This document shows, piece by piece, positions 1 to 5,344 of a stretch of DNA of 44,035 nucleotides. Below the pieces are notes generated by a model that did not search any database, had not been told where the DNA came from, and saw only the letters and a program-made list of their open reading frames with translations. This DNA comes from an uncultured Patescibacteria group bacterium (GTDB lineage: Bacteria > Patescibacteriota > JACMRA01): the NCBI GenBank assembly GCA_938041505.1, contig CALITC010000009.1:1-44035 (forward strand). Direction: 5' to 3'. The stretch's first letter is position 1; each line of letters opens with the position of its first letter. The position numbers were made by a program, and so were the translations under genes.

Positions 1-29
1 ATCAAATACTTTTATTAAAGTTTAACTAG

Positions 30-60
30 CTACTCTTTACCCATATCGAGTAGTATTTTT
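30..60 (+). terminator. Intrinsic terminator of a gene left of the window
   Basis: CTACTC at 30-35 pairs with GAGTAG at 48-53 and is followed by TATTTTT. The shape is right for a rho-independent terminator on the plus strand. The gene it serves would lie outside the window. Confidence 0.5.
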
Positions 61-114
61 CAACATTACATTCTATATATCTCTTACTTTTACTGACTTC
101 ACTTGAAAAAATTG

Positions 115-231
115 ATGTTCAAAAATAGAACCCTGCAAGCCTACAAAAAACGAATTTCGAAATTCAAAAACTATCTACAACGAGAAGGTGTAGAATTCGA
201 TGAAATTTGGAATCTTAATCACAACTCTTAA
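115..231 (+). CDS. Possible small ORF, 38 aa
   Basis: An ATG-started ORF of 38 codons ending in TAA. The product is basic at the N-terminus and ends in an acidic, aromatic stretch (EFDEIWNLN). There is no clear ribosome binding site, and I recognise no family. It is the only candidate in the first 340 bases. It could be a remnant or chance. Confidence 0.22.
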   Translation: MFKNRTLQAYKKRISKFKNYLQREGVEFDEIWNLNHNS

Positions 232-286
232 GCAGATAATTAGCCACTACCACACTACCCTTTTGAACTTCATCAGGTTAGTGTAT

Positions 287-315
287 TTGACAATAGTAGT
301 TTTCTAAGCTAGTAT
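287..315 (+). promoter_or_regulatory. Sigma70-type promoter of the 348 gene
   Basis: A perfect -35 TTGACA at 287-292, a 17-bp spacer and TAGTAT (4 of 6) at 310-315. The predicted start of transcription is near 322, about 25 bases upstream of the TTG start of the next gene. Confidence 0.55.
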
Positions 316-347
316 TGGATGCTGTTTAGAAAAATAGGAGACAAAAC

Positions 348-668
348 TTGCAAGCACTAACCATCACACAATCGAAGGAAACAAATACAGCTCAAGAATT
401 TTTCAAGGCTATGCTATACTCCTTTGAAATACCAACTAGTGTAAACTGGGGAAGTTTTCTCGAACATAGAAAATGGCTACTACAAACCATCAACGAAGAC
501 TTTAACATAGAAAGAGCACTAGAAGAAATTATCATATTTCTCAAAGTCTGCAACGAAGTAGGTATTATTGAAAAACAGAAATTAGATCTTCTTAGCTCAA
601 TCGTGAATTCTTTGGTGCATTACCATAACGAAGGAATTCTGAAAAAAGCGAATTGGGGGTTTTTCTAG
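348..668 (+). CDS. Hypothetical protein, 106 aa, TTG start
   Basis: I do not recognise this family. The 106-residue product is soluble, with no signal peptide or membrane segment, and looks mostly helical (residues about 45-95 are rich in Glu, Leu and Ile). The TTG start at 348 is supported by AGGAG at 336-340, seven bases upstream, one of the few clear Shine-Dalgarno sites in the window. A consensus-like promoter lies just upstream and a hairpin terminator follows at 708-740, so it is a single-gene transcription unit, convergent with the pair at 752-1577. It is probably a real gene, but its function cannot be stated. Confidence 0.6.
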   Translation: MQALTITQSKETNTAQEFFKAMLYSFEIPTSVNWGSFLEHRKWLLQTINEDFNIERALEEIIIFLKVCNEVGIIEKQKLDLLSSIVNSLVHYHNEGILKKANWGFF

Positions 669-707
669 CAATAGTAAGTTAAAACATCTCCAGTATCTAA
701 ATAGAAA

Positions 708-740
708 TAGCGCAAACTTTAAGTGAGCGCTAATTTTTTT
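708..740 (+). terminator. Intrinsic terminator after the 348 gene
   Basis: TAGCGC at 708-713 pairs with GCGCTA at 727-732, and ATTTTTTT follows to 740. It lies between two convergent genes. On the minus strand the following tract is weaker (TTTCTATTT), so it works mainly for the plus strand. Confidence 0.65.
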
Positions 741-751
741 GCATAATCTAA

Positions 752-1195
752 TTATCCAGTTGTATTCAAGAACGCATTCATGAGTTCGGCTCGAATTTGT
801 TCAGTAGCTTTATTTTTTTTATCAAGATAATTCTCCGCCAAGTAATCAATATTTTCAAGATATTCTCTGGCCTTAGTGCTGAGATACAGATCTTTCAGCT
901 GATTAGCGATCTCATCTCCAGTGTCTGGAGTTTTCTCAAAGAGCTCAATAAGCTTTTTACCATCGTATACAACTGATTTTGCCATCGCAGTGATAATTTT
1001 AACAGCTTTTTGTTGCTGCAACGCCAATGGCCCTGCCTCCTCTCCTCGAGATTTGACTTCCGATATGGCATCATTCAAATAATTTATAATCTCCTCTCTA
1101 AACTCACCAAGTGTCTCGGCATAATCTACACCTTCTTCTGAAAGCAAGGACAGTAATATAACATCATTACTAACCCATACCAAAACCTGACTCAA
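752..1195 (-). CDS. Hypothetical helical protein, overlaps the upstream gene
   Basis: A 147-codon reading frame that appears all-helical and charged, with no membrane segment or known motif. It overlaps the end of the upstream minus-strand ORF by 26 bases in another frame. No ATG start is available near the beginning: the longest frame starts with TTG at 1195, inside the upstream gene, and there is no Shine-Dalgarno site. Its first residues (SQVLVWVSN) look like an out-of-frame reading of the upstream C-terminus. The convincing protein begins around NDVILLSLL. It could be a translationally coupled partner, or the second half of one longer gene split by a frameshift near 1160-1195. Confidence 0.5.
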   Translation of the reverse strand: MSQVLVWVSNDVILLSLLSEEGVDYAETLGEFREEIINYLNDAISEVKSRGEEAGPLALQQQKAVKIITAMAKSVVYDGKKLIELFEKTPDTGDEIANQLKDLYLSTKAREYLENIDYLAENYLDKKNKATEQIRAELMNAFLNTTG

Positions 1196-1577
1196 TACTC
1201 GAGTCTTCTACACCTATGCTGTCAGGATCTAATATTGTATTAATCTTTTCTCGAACCTCATCATCAATATATCTAGATTTTTGTATGATATCCAAAGCAG
1301 TCATCACATCGTCAACACCCTCGTTAAATTCTTTTCCATCCATCACATCGTTTAACACAGTCTCCATAAAGACCTCTGCTCTCTCCTCAACAGGAGAAGA
1401 TTGAATGTATGATAATTCTATAATGCCCGTGTAGAGATTCCCTTCTTTCACACCATACTCGCTCAATTCCTTAGCCACTCTAGCAAATTTTTCAAACTTG
1501 TTTTCTGATTTATTGTGCCCAGAGGAATCCTCGACAGACTCCATACTATTGGTCATTTTAACTTTTTCTGTTTTCAT
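1170..1577 (-). CDS. Hypothetical acidic helical protein, 135 aa
   Basis: I do not recognise this protein. It starts with ATG at 1577 and is acidic and helical after a polar, low-complexity N-terminus of about 25 residues. There is no signal peptide or membrane helix. The ATG has no Shine-Dalgarno site but lies about 14 bases downstream of a predicted transcription start, from a good promoter (TTGTAC, 17 bp, TATACT). It ends in TAG within the start region of the next ORF, which suggests an operon of two or a broken single gene of about 280 residues. The C-terminus (SIESGFGMG) is unremarkable. Confidence 0.55.
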   Translation of the reverse strand: MKTEKVKMTNSMESVEDSSGHNKSENKFEKFARVAKELSEYGVKEGNLYTGIIELSYIQSSPVEERAEVFMETVLNDVMDGKEFNEGVDDVMTALDIIQKSRYIDDEVREKINTILDPDSIGVEDSSIESGFGMG

Positions 1578-1597
1578 ATTTGTTTTTTAATAGTATA

Positions 1598-1626
1598 AGT
1601 ATAGCAAACATTCCATAATAGTACAA
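1598..1626 (-). promoter_or_regulatory. Promoter of the 1577 gene
   Basis: Read on the minus strand: TTGTAC (1621-1626), a 17-bp spacer and TATACT (1598-1603). A second overlapping TATACT lies at 1592-1597. The leader is very short and A-rich and has no Shine-Dalgarno site. Confidence 0.55.
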
Positions 1627-1724
1627 ATACTACGTGCTCGAATACACCCAGGTTCAATGCAGCCTTCAATAAAAAAGACCGTTTCATTTAAGAAATCGGT
1701 TTAATGTCATATTTCGTATTGCAG

Positions 1725-2069
1725 TTAGTTGGATTTTTTAACTGGTGTTACAAATCGATTGTGCGTCAGTACTTCGTGCTTCATAAGCTGCTTGGCAAGC
1801 TCTAGGCACTTATCAGCATACTGGCGCTTGTGTTTTTTGCGTTTGATTTGGGCACTTACATGGTGGATATCATAACAAGTAGAACTCCTATACTCTGTAT
1901 AAAGATCGACAATCTGAGGATCATCGGTAGTTGAATCAACAGCTCGCAGCTCGAGAATATCAGGGTGAGCTATATCAGTATTAGCCTCACAAGAACTTTG
2001 GACCACGAAAAAGCACAAAATCGAACAGAAAAATAAACCCGTAAACATGTGTATACGTGAATAAGCCAT
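1725..2069 (-). CDS. Small secreted protein with signal peptide, 114 aa
   Basis: The N-terminus has a hydrophobic core (about residues 9-24, GLFFCSILCFFVVQSSC) followed by SCEANTD, typical of a Sec signal peptide. A lipobox reading (VQSSC) is weaker than usual. The mature part is about 85 residues, with two cysteines (STCYDI and DKCLEL) and a basic centre (KRKKHKR). I recognise no domain. ATG at 2069 is the first start and has no Shine-Dalgarno site. The gene stands alone on the minus strand. It is likely an exported accessory protein of unknown function. Confidence 0.5.
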   Translation of the reverse strand: MAYSRIHMFTGLFFCSILCFFVVQSSCEANTDIAHPDILELRAVDSTTDDPQIVDLYTEYRSSTCYDIHHVSAQIKRKKHKRQYADKCLELAKQLMKHEVLTHNRFVTPVKKSN

Positions 2070-2186
2070 AATTGATAACCAAGTAAAAATTGAGCGGCTT
2101 AAGCAAGCCTAACAAAACTATGAAGTAAGTGCAAGTACACTCAACCTTCTGGAGATTATTGGCCTATATCCAAAAAGGAATAAATA

Positions 2187-2215
2187 TTGACATTAACAAT
2201 TATATATGTTACTAT
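2187..2215 (+). promoter_or_regulatory. Sigma70-type promoter
   Basis: TTGACA at 2187-2192, a 17-bp spacer and TACTAT at 2210-2215. It faces right toward the 40-aa ORF and the decayed toxin-antitoxin region. The 2070-2246 stretch holds nothing else I can identify. Confidence 0.5.
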
Positions 2216-2246
2216 TATATTAACCTATAGTAAGTAGACATATATA

Positions 2247-2369
2247 ATGAATACAACAAAACTAATTTTGCAGATATTGATGGCCAATATTATTGCTTGG
2301 CAAGATAGAACACAAACCAGAATAGACAACTTGTATAAGAAGTCGAGAAACCCGCAAAAAGCTGAATAA
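2247..2369 (+). CDS. Possible small protein, 40 aa
   Basis: An ATG-started 40-codon ORF about 25 bases after a predicted transcription start. The N-terminus is hydrophobic (residues 4-18) and the C-terminal half basic. The weak hairpin TACCACC (2394-2400) with GGTGGTA (2414-2420) follows it. There is no Shine-Dalgarno site or recognised family. Position after a good promoter is the main support. Confidence 0.3.
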   Translation: MNTTKLILQILMANIIAWQDRTQTRIDNLYKKSRNPQKAE

Positions 2370-2404
2370 AGGCTTAACAAAATTCTATGCAAATACCACC
2401 CTAC

Positions 2405-2525
2405 TCAATGTAAGGTGGTACTAATTTTACCCCTACTCTTGACCCAGTACCAAGTAAGATATATAAGGATAGAAGCAAAAGTAACCTCAGACACGATTAG
2501 CGTCATCTCCATTCCGAAAACAAAG
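2405..2525 (-). pseudogene. 3'-end fragment A of the GT-C/YfhO-like membrane protein gene
   Basis: On the minus strand this stretch encodes the last part of the membrane protein at 5345-8455: LIVSEVTFASILIYLTWYW, then VKSRGK, a private tail and TGA at 2405-2407. That is the C-terminal transmembrane anchor. The region coding for FGPQKWFERG is missing. The bases around 2501-2520 (CATTCCGAAAACAAAG) match sequence that lies further 5' in the intact gene, so the fragment seems to carry an internal deletion of about 70 bases. No start or upstream domain remains. It is the leftmost of three such fragments, all in the same orientation. Confidence 0.7.
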
Positions 2526-2599
2526 AATATTAGACAGGATTTCAAAATAGCTATACAAATCTATACAAGTCTATCAAACAAAAAAACAAAGGAGTATAC

Positions 2600-2827
2600 A
2601 TCCGACTAACAGAAGAATTAGATCATTATATCCGAGATCAAGCTGACAAAGAAGCTATTAGCTTCAGTGCTTTTGTCCGTCGTTTGCTTGCTAAAGATAT
2701 GAATGCTCACGAATACTTAATGAGCTCAGCCAAGAATAAAAAGCATCTCCAAAAATCACTTACAGAACTCAAAACTGGGAAGATAGTAAAAAAATCAATC
2801 AAAGACCTCAAGAGCTACGAAAAGTAA
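2600..2827 (+). pseudogene. Ribbon-helix-helix antitoxin, start codon degraded
   Basis: The frame encodes a 75-residue protein with the classic RHH layout: a strand (RLTEEL), helix 1 (DHYIRDQADKEAI) and helix 2 starting SFSAFVRRLL, then a basic C-terminal tail likely to bind the toxin. There is no ATG, GTG or TTG start near the N-terminus. The position where a start is expected, five bases after a good AAAGGAG site (2588-2594), reads ATC. Upstream the frame is closed by TAG at 2531. It lies directly before a YoeB-like toxin frame with one codon between stop and toxin start. The order and spacing are those of a type II toxin-antitoxin operon. The ATC may be a lost ATG or, less likely, a rare start. 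Confidence 0.7.
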
Positions 2828-2830
2828 GCT

Positions 2831-3094
2831 ATAGCTCTCGAAAATATTTTATTCTCCAAAAGAGGCTGGGATGACTATCTACACTGGGTCAAATACGACA
2901 AAAAGATCTTGAAGAAGCTTAACAAACTAATTGAAGAAACCAAACGAACCCCCTACACTTGAACTGGAAAACCCGAACAACTCAAAGCAAACTTCAGCGG
3001 ATTTTGGAGCAGAAGAATTACCCTCGAGCACAGAATAGTGTACCGAGTTAAAAGTGACAATATAGAAATCCTCCAATGCAAAGATCATTACTAA
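2831..3094 (+). pseudogene. Txe/YoeB-family mRNA interferase toxin with in-frame TGA
   Basis: The 87-codon frame aligns by eye with YoeB/Txe along its whole length: LFSKRGWDDYLHW, then KILKKLNKLIEE, GKPEQLK, FWSRRITLEHRIVY and a C-terminal KDHY. In the family the Arg of the SRR segment and the C-terminal His-Tyr belong to the ribonuclease site, and both are kept here. Two lesions stand out: the expected start reads ATA (2831-2833), and TGA at 2960-2962 sits at the Gly of the conserved G-x-GKPE motif. Everything after the TGA is still well conserved, so inactivation is recent or the TGA was once decoded. The stop (3092-3094) overlaps the stop of convergent fragment B. Confidence 0.75.
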
Positions 3095-3262
3095 TGTATA
3101 TCCTTGCCCCTACTCTTGAAGTAGTACCAAGTAAGATAAAGGAATATCAATCCAAAGGTAGTTCCAGACACAATCAGCCCCCGCTCAAACCACTTTTGCG
3201 GACCAAACTCAATCGTCAACTCCAGATCATAAGACCCATCCTCATTCCGAATACAAGCCCCA
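3091..3262 (-). pseudogene. 3'-end fragment B of the GT-C/YfhO-like membrane protein gene
   Basis: On the minus strand this encodes about 56 residues matching the C-terminus of the 1036-aa protein: GACIRNEDGSYDLELTIEFG, then PQKWFERGLIVSG, a membrane helix (TTFGLIFLYLTWYY), FKSRGKDIH and TAG. Homology to the intact gene begins abruptly at 3262 (CAAGCCCCA) and upstream sequence is unrelated. It is the longest of the three fragments. Its stop overlaps the toxin stop, so this junction joins fragment and toxin cassette exactly end to end. Confidence 0.75.
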
Positions 3263-3291
3263 TTACAGGTTTTCTATTACAACCAAACCAA

Positions 3292-3630
3292 TTATTTTAC
3301 TGGTTTAATTCGAATTGCGCGGACACCAAAATTTTGTTCCTGTTCTTTTGTAAAAAATTTATAATACACCTTAGCTGCATCTTCAGCGGTGTCTTTATCA
3401 GGAATAACATTCTTGACACCTTCGGTCCTTACCATATCGTAAAACGATATGTAATCAGCAATACCCACGATTTTAAAATGAGTATTACTAATGTTTAAAA
3501 TATCCTCTATTTTCATATTCTTGAATTTACCTTTATTAAGACGACCTTCAACTGTTTTTATTCCTTTTAATATATAAGACAAGTAAGGCTCTTGTACATT
3601 TAAATTATATTTTTTAATTGTATTTTGCAT
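3292..3630 (-). CDS. ASCH-domain protein, 112 aa
   Basis: A single ASCH (PUA-like fold) domain. Typical features are an N-terminal strand region ending in a basic helix (YILKGIKTVEGRL), the middle block with DYISFYDMVRTEG, and the C-terminal YYKFFTKEQEQNFGVRAI block that closes the barrel. ASCH proteins bind RNA or modified nucleosides; YqfB of E. coli is an N4-acetylcytidine amidohydrolase. The Lys and Glu of KTVEGR sit where ASCH proteins keep conserved active-site residues. The upstream neighbour on the same strand is a GNAT-ASCH fusion. A hairpin with a T-run abuts the ATG, so expression probably depends on read-through or an undetected promoter. Confidence 0.75.
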   Translation of the reverse strand: MQNTIKKYNLNVQEPYLSYILKGIKTVEGRLNKGKFKNMKIEDILNISNTHFKIVGIADYISFYDMVRTEGVKNVIPDKDTAEDAAKVYYKFFTKEQEQNFGVRAIRIKPVK

Positions 3631-3636
3631 AAAAAT

Positions 3637-3668
3637 TTAGGTTACTTAAAAAGCAACCTAACGCATTT
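3637..3668. terminator. Bidirectional hairpin terminator between GNAT-ASCH and ASCH genes
   Basis: TTAGGTT at 3637-3643 pairs with AACCTAA at 3655-3661. T-runs follow on both strands: CGCATTTTTT on the plus strand, and ATTTTT on the minus strand, which runs straight into the ATG of the ASCH gene at 3630. Confidence 0.6.
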
Positions 3669-3669
3669 T

Positions 3670-4461
3670 TTAGACTATGTCAAAGTCAAAAACTCTCACA
3701 CCTCCCAATCTTGCAACTTTTTCATCGTCATAAAATTTTTGATATTCATGTGACACCTGTTTTGAAGACATAAAACCTGGAATAAGCTGATTGAAATCTT
3801 CAAATTCTAGCATTTTTTGAATACTAGAATACTCTCGAATCTCGTTAATACGAATTATGACTGATTTTTTAGCGTGCTGATTGAAAAGTATAACTCTATC
3901 ACCAAGCTCTATCTTGTTAATGTGAGCATGTTTTACTCGACATTCCAAAGATTTTTTGCCTGATAAGATTTGATCTAAGTATTTTGATTTCATCCTTAAA
4001 TCACGAGTATGAATAAGTTTTTTAACCAGAACAAATTCAGTAACATCTTTCTTGTATTTGCCATGAAGACATTTAACGATCACAAAACCATTCTTAAGAA
4101 AAAATGAAAGTGAGTCATGTCTTTCTTGCGAAACAGTAACTGACAGCTCTTCTGCTCCGAGAGCATTAGCATACTCGTAAGCTTTACGAATGAGTAAAGA
4201 GCCTATACCCATGTTTCTAGATAATGGAAATACCATTAATGTAGAAATTTTGATATAGTTCTTATTAGGATTATTCTTTAAGCAAAGAAAGCCCTTTGGC
4301 ATATCATCATTACCAACTGCCACAAAGGCATTTTTATCACTATTTGAATCATACCAACTTTTAATCATTCGCGATTGATCGCCATATAACGGAACAAGTA
4401 GCTCATTAGCCACTTCAGTAAGTAAAGCTTTATCTTTCAACGAAATTAGTCTAACCTTCAT
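3670..4461 (-). CDS. GNAT acetyltransferase fused to an ASCH domain
   Basis: Two domains. Residues about 1-150 are a GNAT N-acetyltransferase: the acetyl-CoA loop is RNMGIGSLLI, preceded by the ISTLMVFPLSR strand and followed by SLSFFLKNGF, the usual C-terminal GNAT motif. Residues about 155-263 are an ASCH domain (YLDQILSGKKSLECR, then IELGDRVILFNQ, and KFYDDEKVARLGGVRVF at the end). GNAT enzymes transfer acetyl groups to amines. ASCH domains bind or hydrolyse modified nucleosides, so acetylation of an RNA or nucleotide substrate is a reasonable guess, not shown. It has its own strong promoter at 4494-4522, and AAGGG lies about nine bases before the ATG. It occupies the same cassette as the lone ASCH gene. 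Confidence 0.8.
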   Translation of the reverse strand: MKVRLISLKDKALLTEVANELLVPLYGDQSRMIKSWYDSNSDKNAFVAVGNDDMPKGFLCLKNNPNKNYIKISTLMVFPLSRNMGIGSLLIRKAYEYANALGAEELSVTVSQERHDSLSFFLKNGFVIVKCLHGKYKKDVTEFVLVKKLIHTRDLRMKSKYLDQILSGKKSLECRVKHAHINKIELGDRVILFNQHAKKSVIIRINEIREYSSIQKMLEFEDFNQLIPGFMSSKQVSHEYQKFYDDEKVARLGGVRVFDFDIV

Positions 4462-4493
4462 TATTTTGTACCCTTAGACATTGTACAAGGCGT

Positions 4494-4522
4494 ATCATAA
4501 TACATATATTAAGTATTGTCAA
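4494..4522 (-). promoter_or_regulatory. Promoter of the GNAT-ASCH gene
   Basis: On the minus strand: perfect TTGACA (4517-4522), a 17-bp spacer and TATGAT (4494-4499). The predicted start of transcription lies about 26 bases before the ATG. It is one of the best promoters in the window. Confidence 0.7.
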
Positions 4523-4541
4523 GTCGCCAAATTCCCAAGCT

Positions 4542-4673
4542 CTAGGCGGCATTTTCTTTGCCCCTACTCTTAACCCAATACCAAGTAAGGTATATAAGGA
4601 TAGAAGCAAAGGTGACTCCACTTACGATAAGACCACGCTCAAACCACTTCTGAGGCCCAAACTCAATAGTCAA
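4542..4673 (-). pseudogene. 3'-end fragment C of the GT-C/YfhO-like membrane protein gene
   Basis: Encodes LTIEFGPQKWFERGLIVSG, then VTFASILIYLTWYWVKSRGK and a private tail ENAA before TAG at 4542-4544. The stretch 4600-4673 is almost base-for-base identical to 5400-5473 at the end of the intact gene (three differences in about 75 bases), then similarity stops sharply after CAATAGTCAA. This near identity, with no open frame upstream to preserve, points to a recent copying or recombination event. Confidence 0.8.
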
Positions 4674-4756
4674 TTAATCTTTGTATTATCTATTCTATTA
4701 GTTTCACCATAATCATAATTGACCAAAAACCCAAAATCAAATTTGCTTGATTATAT

Positions 4757-5236
4757 ATGAGCAATTATGCGTTTATAGATTCTCAAAATCTATACTTATC
4801 AATCAAAAAATTGAAGTGGAAATTAGATTTCAAAAAACTGAGAACATACCTCAAAGACAAATATGATGTAGAAACTGCTTATCTGTTCCTTGGATATATG
4901 GTAGAGCACCAAGATCTTTATCAAAGTCTTCAAAAAGATGGTTTTATTCTTATTTTTAAAGATAGTATGCGCCTACCGAACGGAACAATCAAAGGCAATT
5001 GCGATGCCGAGCTAGTTCTACAGGCTATGATAGACTACAAAGAATACAATAAAGCTGTTATTATAACGGGAGATGGGGACTTTGCTTGTTTGGTAAAATA
5101 TCTAAGAAAACAAGACAAGCTAGCAAAATTACTTGTACCTAATCAAAAGCAATTTTCAGGCTTGTTAAAAAAAGCAGCTCAAAACGATATAGACTACATC
5201 TCAAGCTTAAAATCAAAATTAGAGTACAAAAAATAA
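4757..5236 (+). CDS. NYN-domain (LabA/DUF88-like) putative ribonuclease
   Basis: A 159-residue single-domain NYN protein of the PIN-like nuclease superfamily. The acidic metal-binding set is visible: the first Asp in AFIDSQN (residue 8), an Asp in NCDAELV (about residue 83), and two in ITGDGDF (about residues 107 and 109). Members are expected to cleave RNA with a divalent metal, but substrates vary and are unknown here. The length is that of a minimal domain with a short basic C-terminus. ATG at 4757 has no Shine-Dalgarno site. It is on the plus strand, between 3'-end fragment C and the intact membrane protein gene. Its last codons overlap the T-run of the opposing operon's terminator. Confidence 0.85.
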   Translation: MSNYAFIDSQNLYLSIKKLKWKLDFKKLRTYLKDKYDVETAYLFLGYMVEHQDLYQSLQKDGFILIFKDSMRLPNGTIKGNCDAELVLQAMIDYKEYNKAVIITGDGDFACLVKYLRKQDKLAKLLVPNQKQFSGLLKKAAQNDIDYISSLKSKLEYKK

Positions 5237-5277
5237 AGCAGACCAGATAAGGACGAAACCTTTCACCGCTCTGCTTT
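5228..5277 (-). terminator. Intrinsic terminator of the 5345-10531 operon
   Basis: AAAGCAGA at 5235-5242 pairs with TCTGCTTT at 5270-5277. On the minus strand the hairpin is followed by ATTTTTTG, about 70 bases after the membrane protein stop. The T-run coincides with the 3' end of the NYN gene. On the plus strand the T-run is missing, though the hairpin may still protect the NYN mRNA end. Confidence 0.6.
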
Positions 5278-5344
5278 GTCGTGATTCTACAAGAATTATA
5301 CTCTTGATTTAATTACTTGTCAAGTGCTAAAAAGTTCATCATTA

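Noticed and set aside
2415-2609. 64-aa plus-strand ORF
   Set aside because: Mostly antisense of fragment A, running on into the antitoxin leader in the wrong frame.
3076-3498. 140-aa plus-strand ORF across fragment B and the ASCH gene
   Set aside because: It is antisense to the fragment and to the ASCH gene, whose translations are clearly meaningful.
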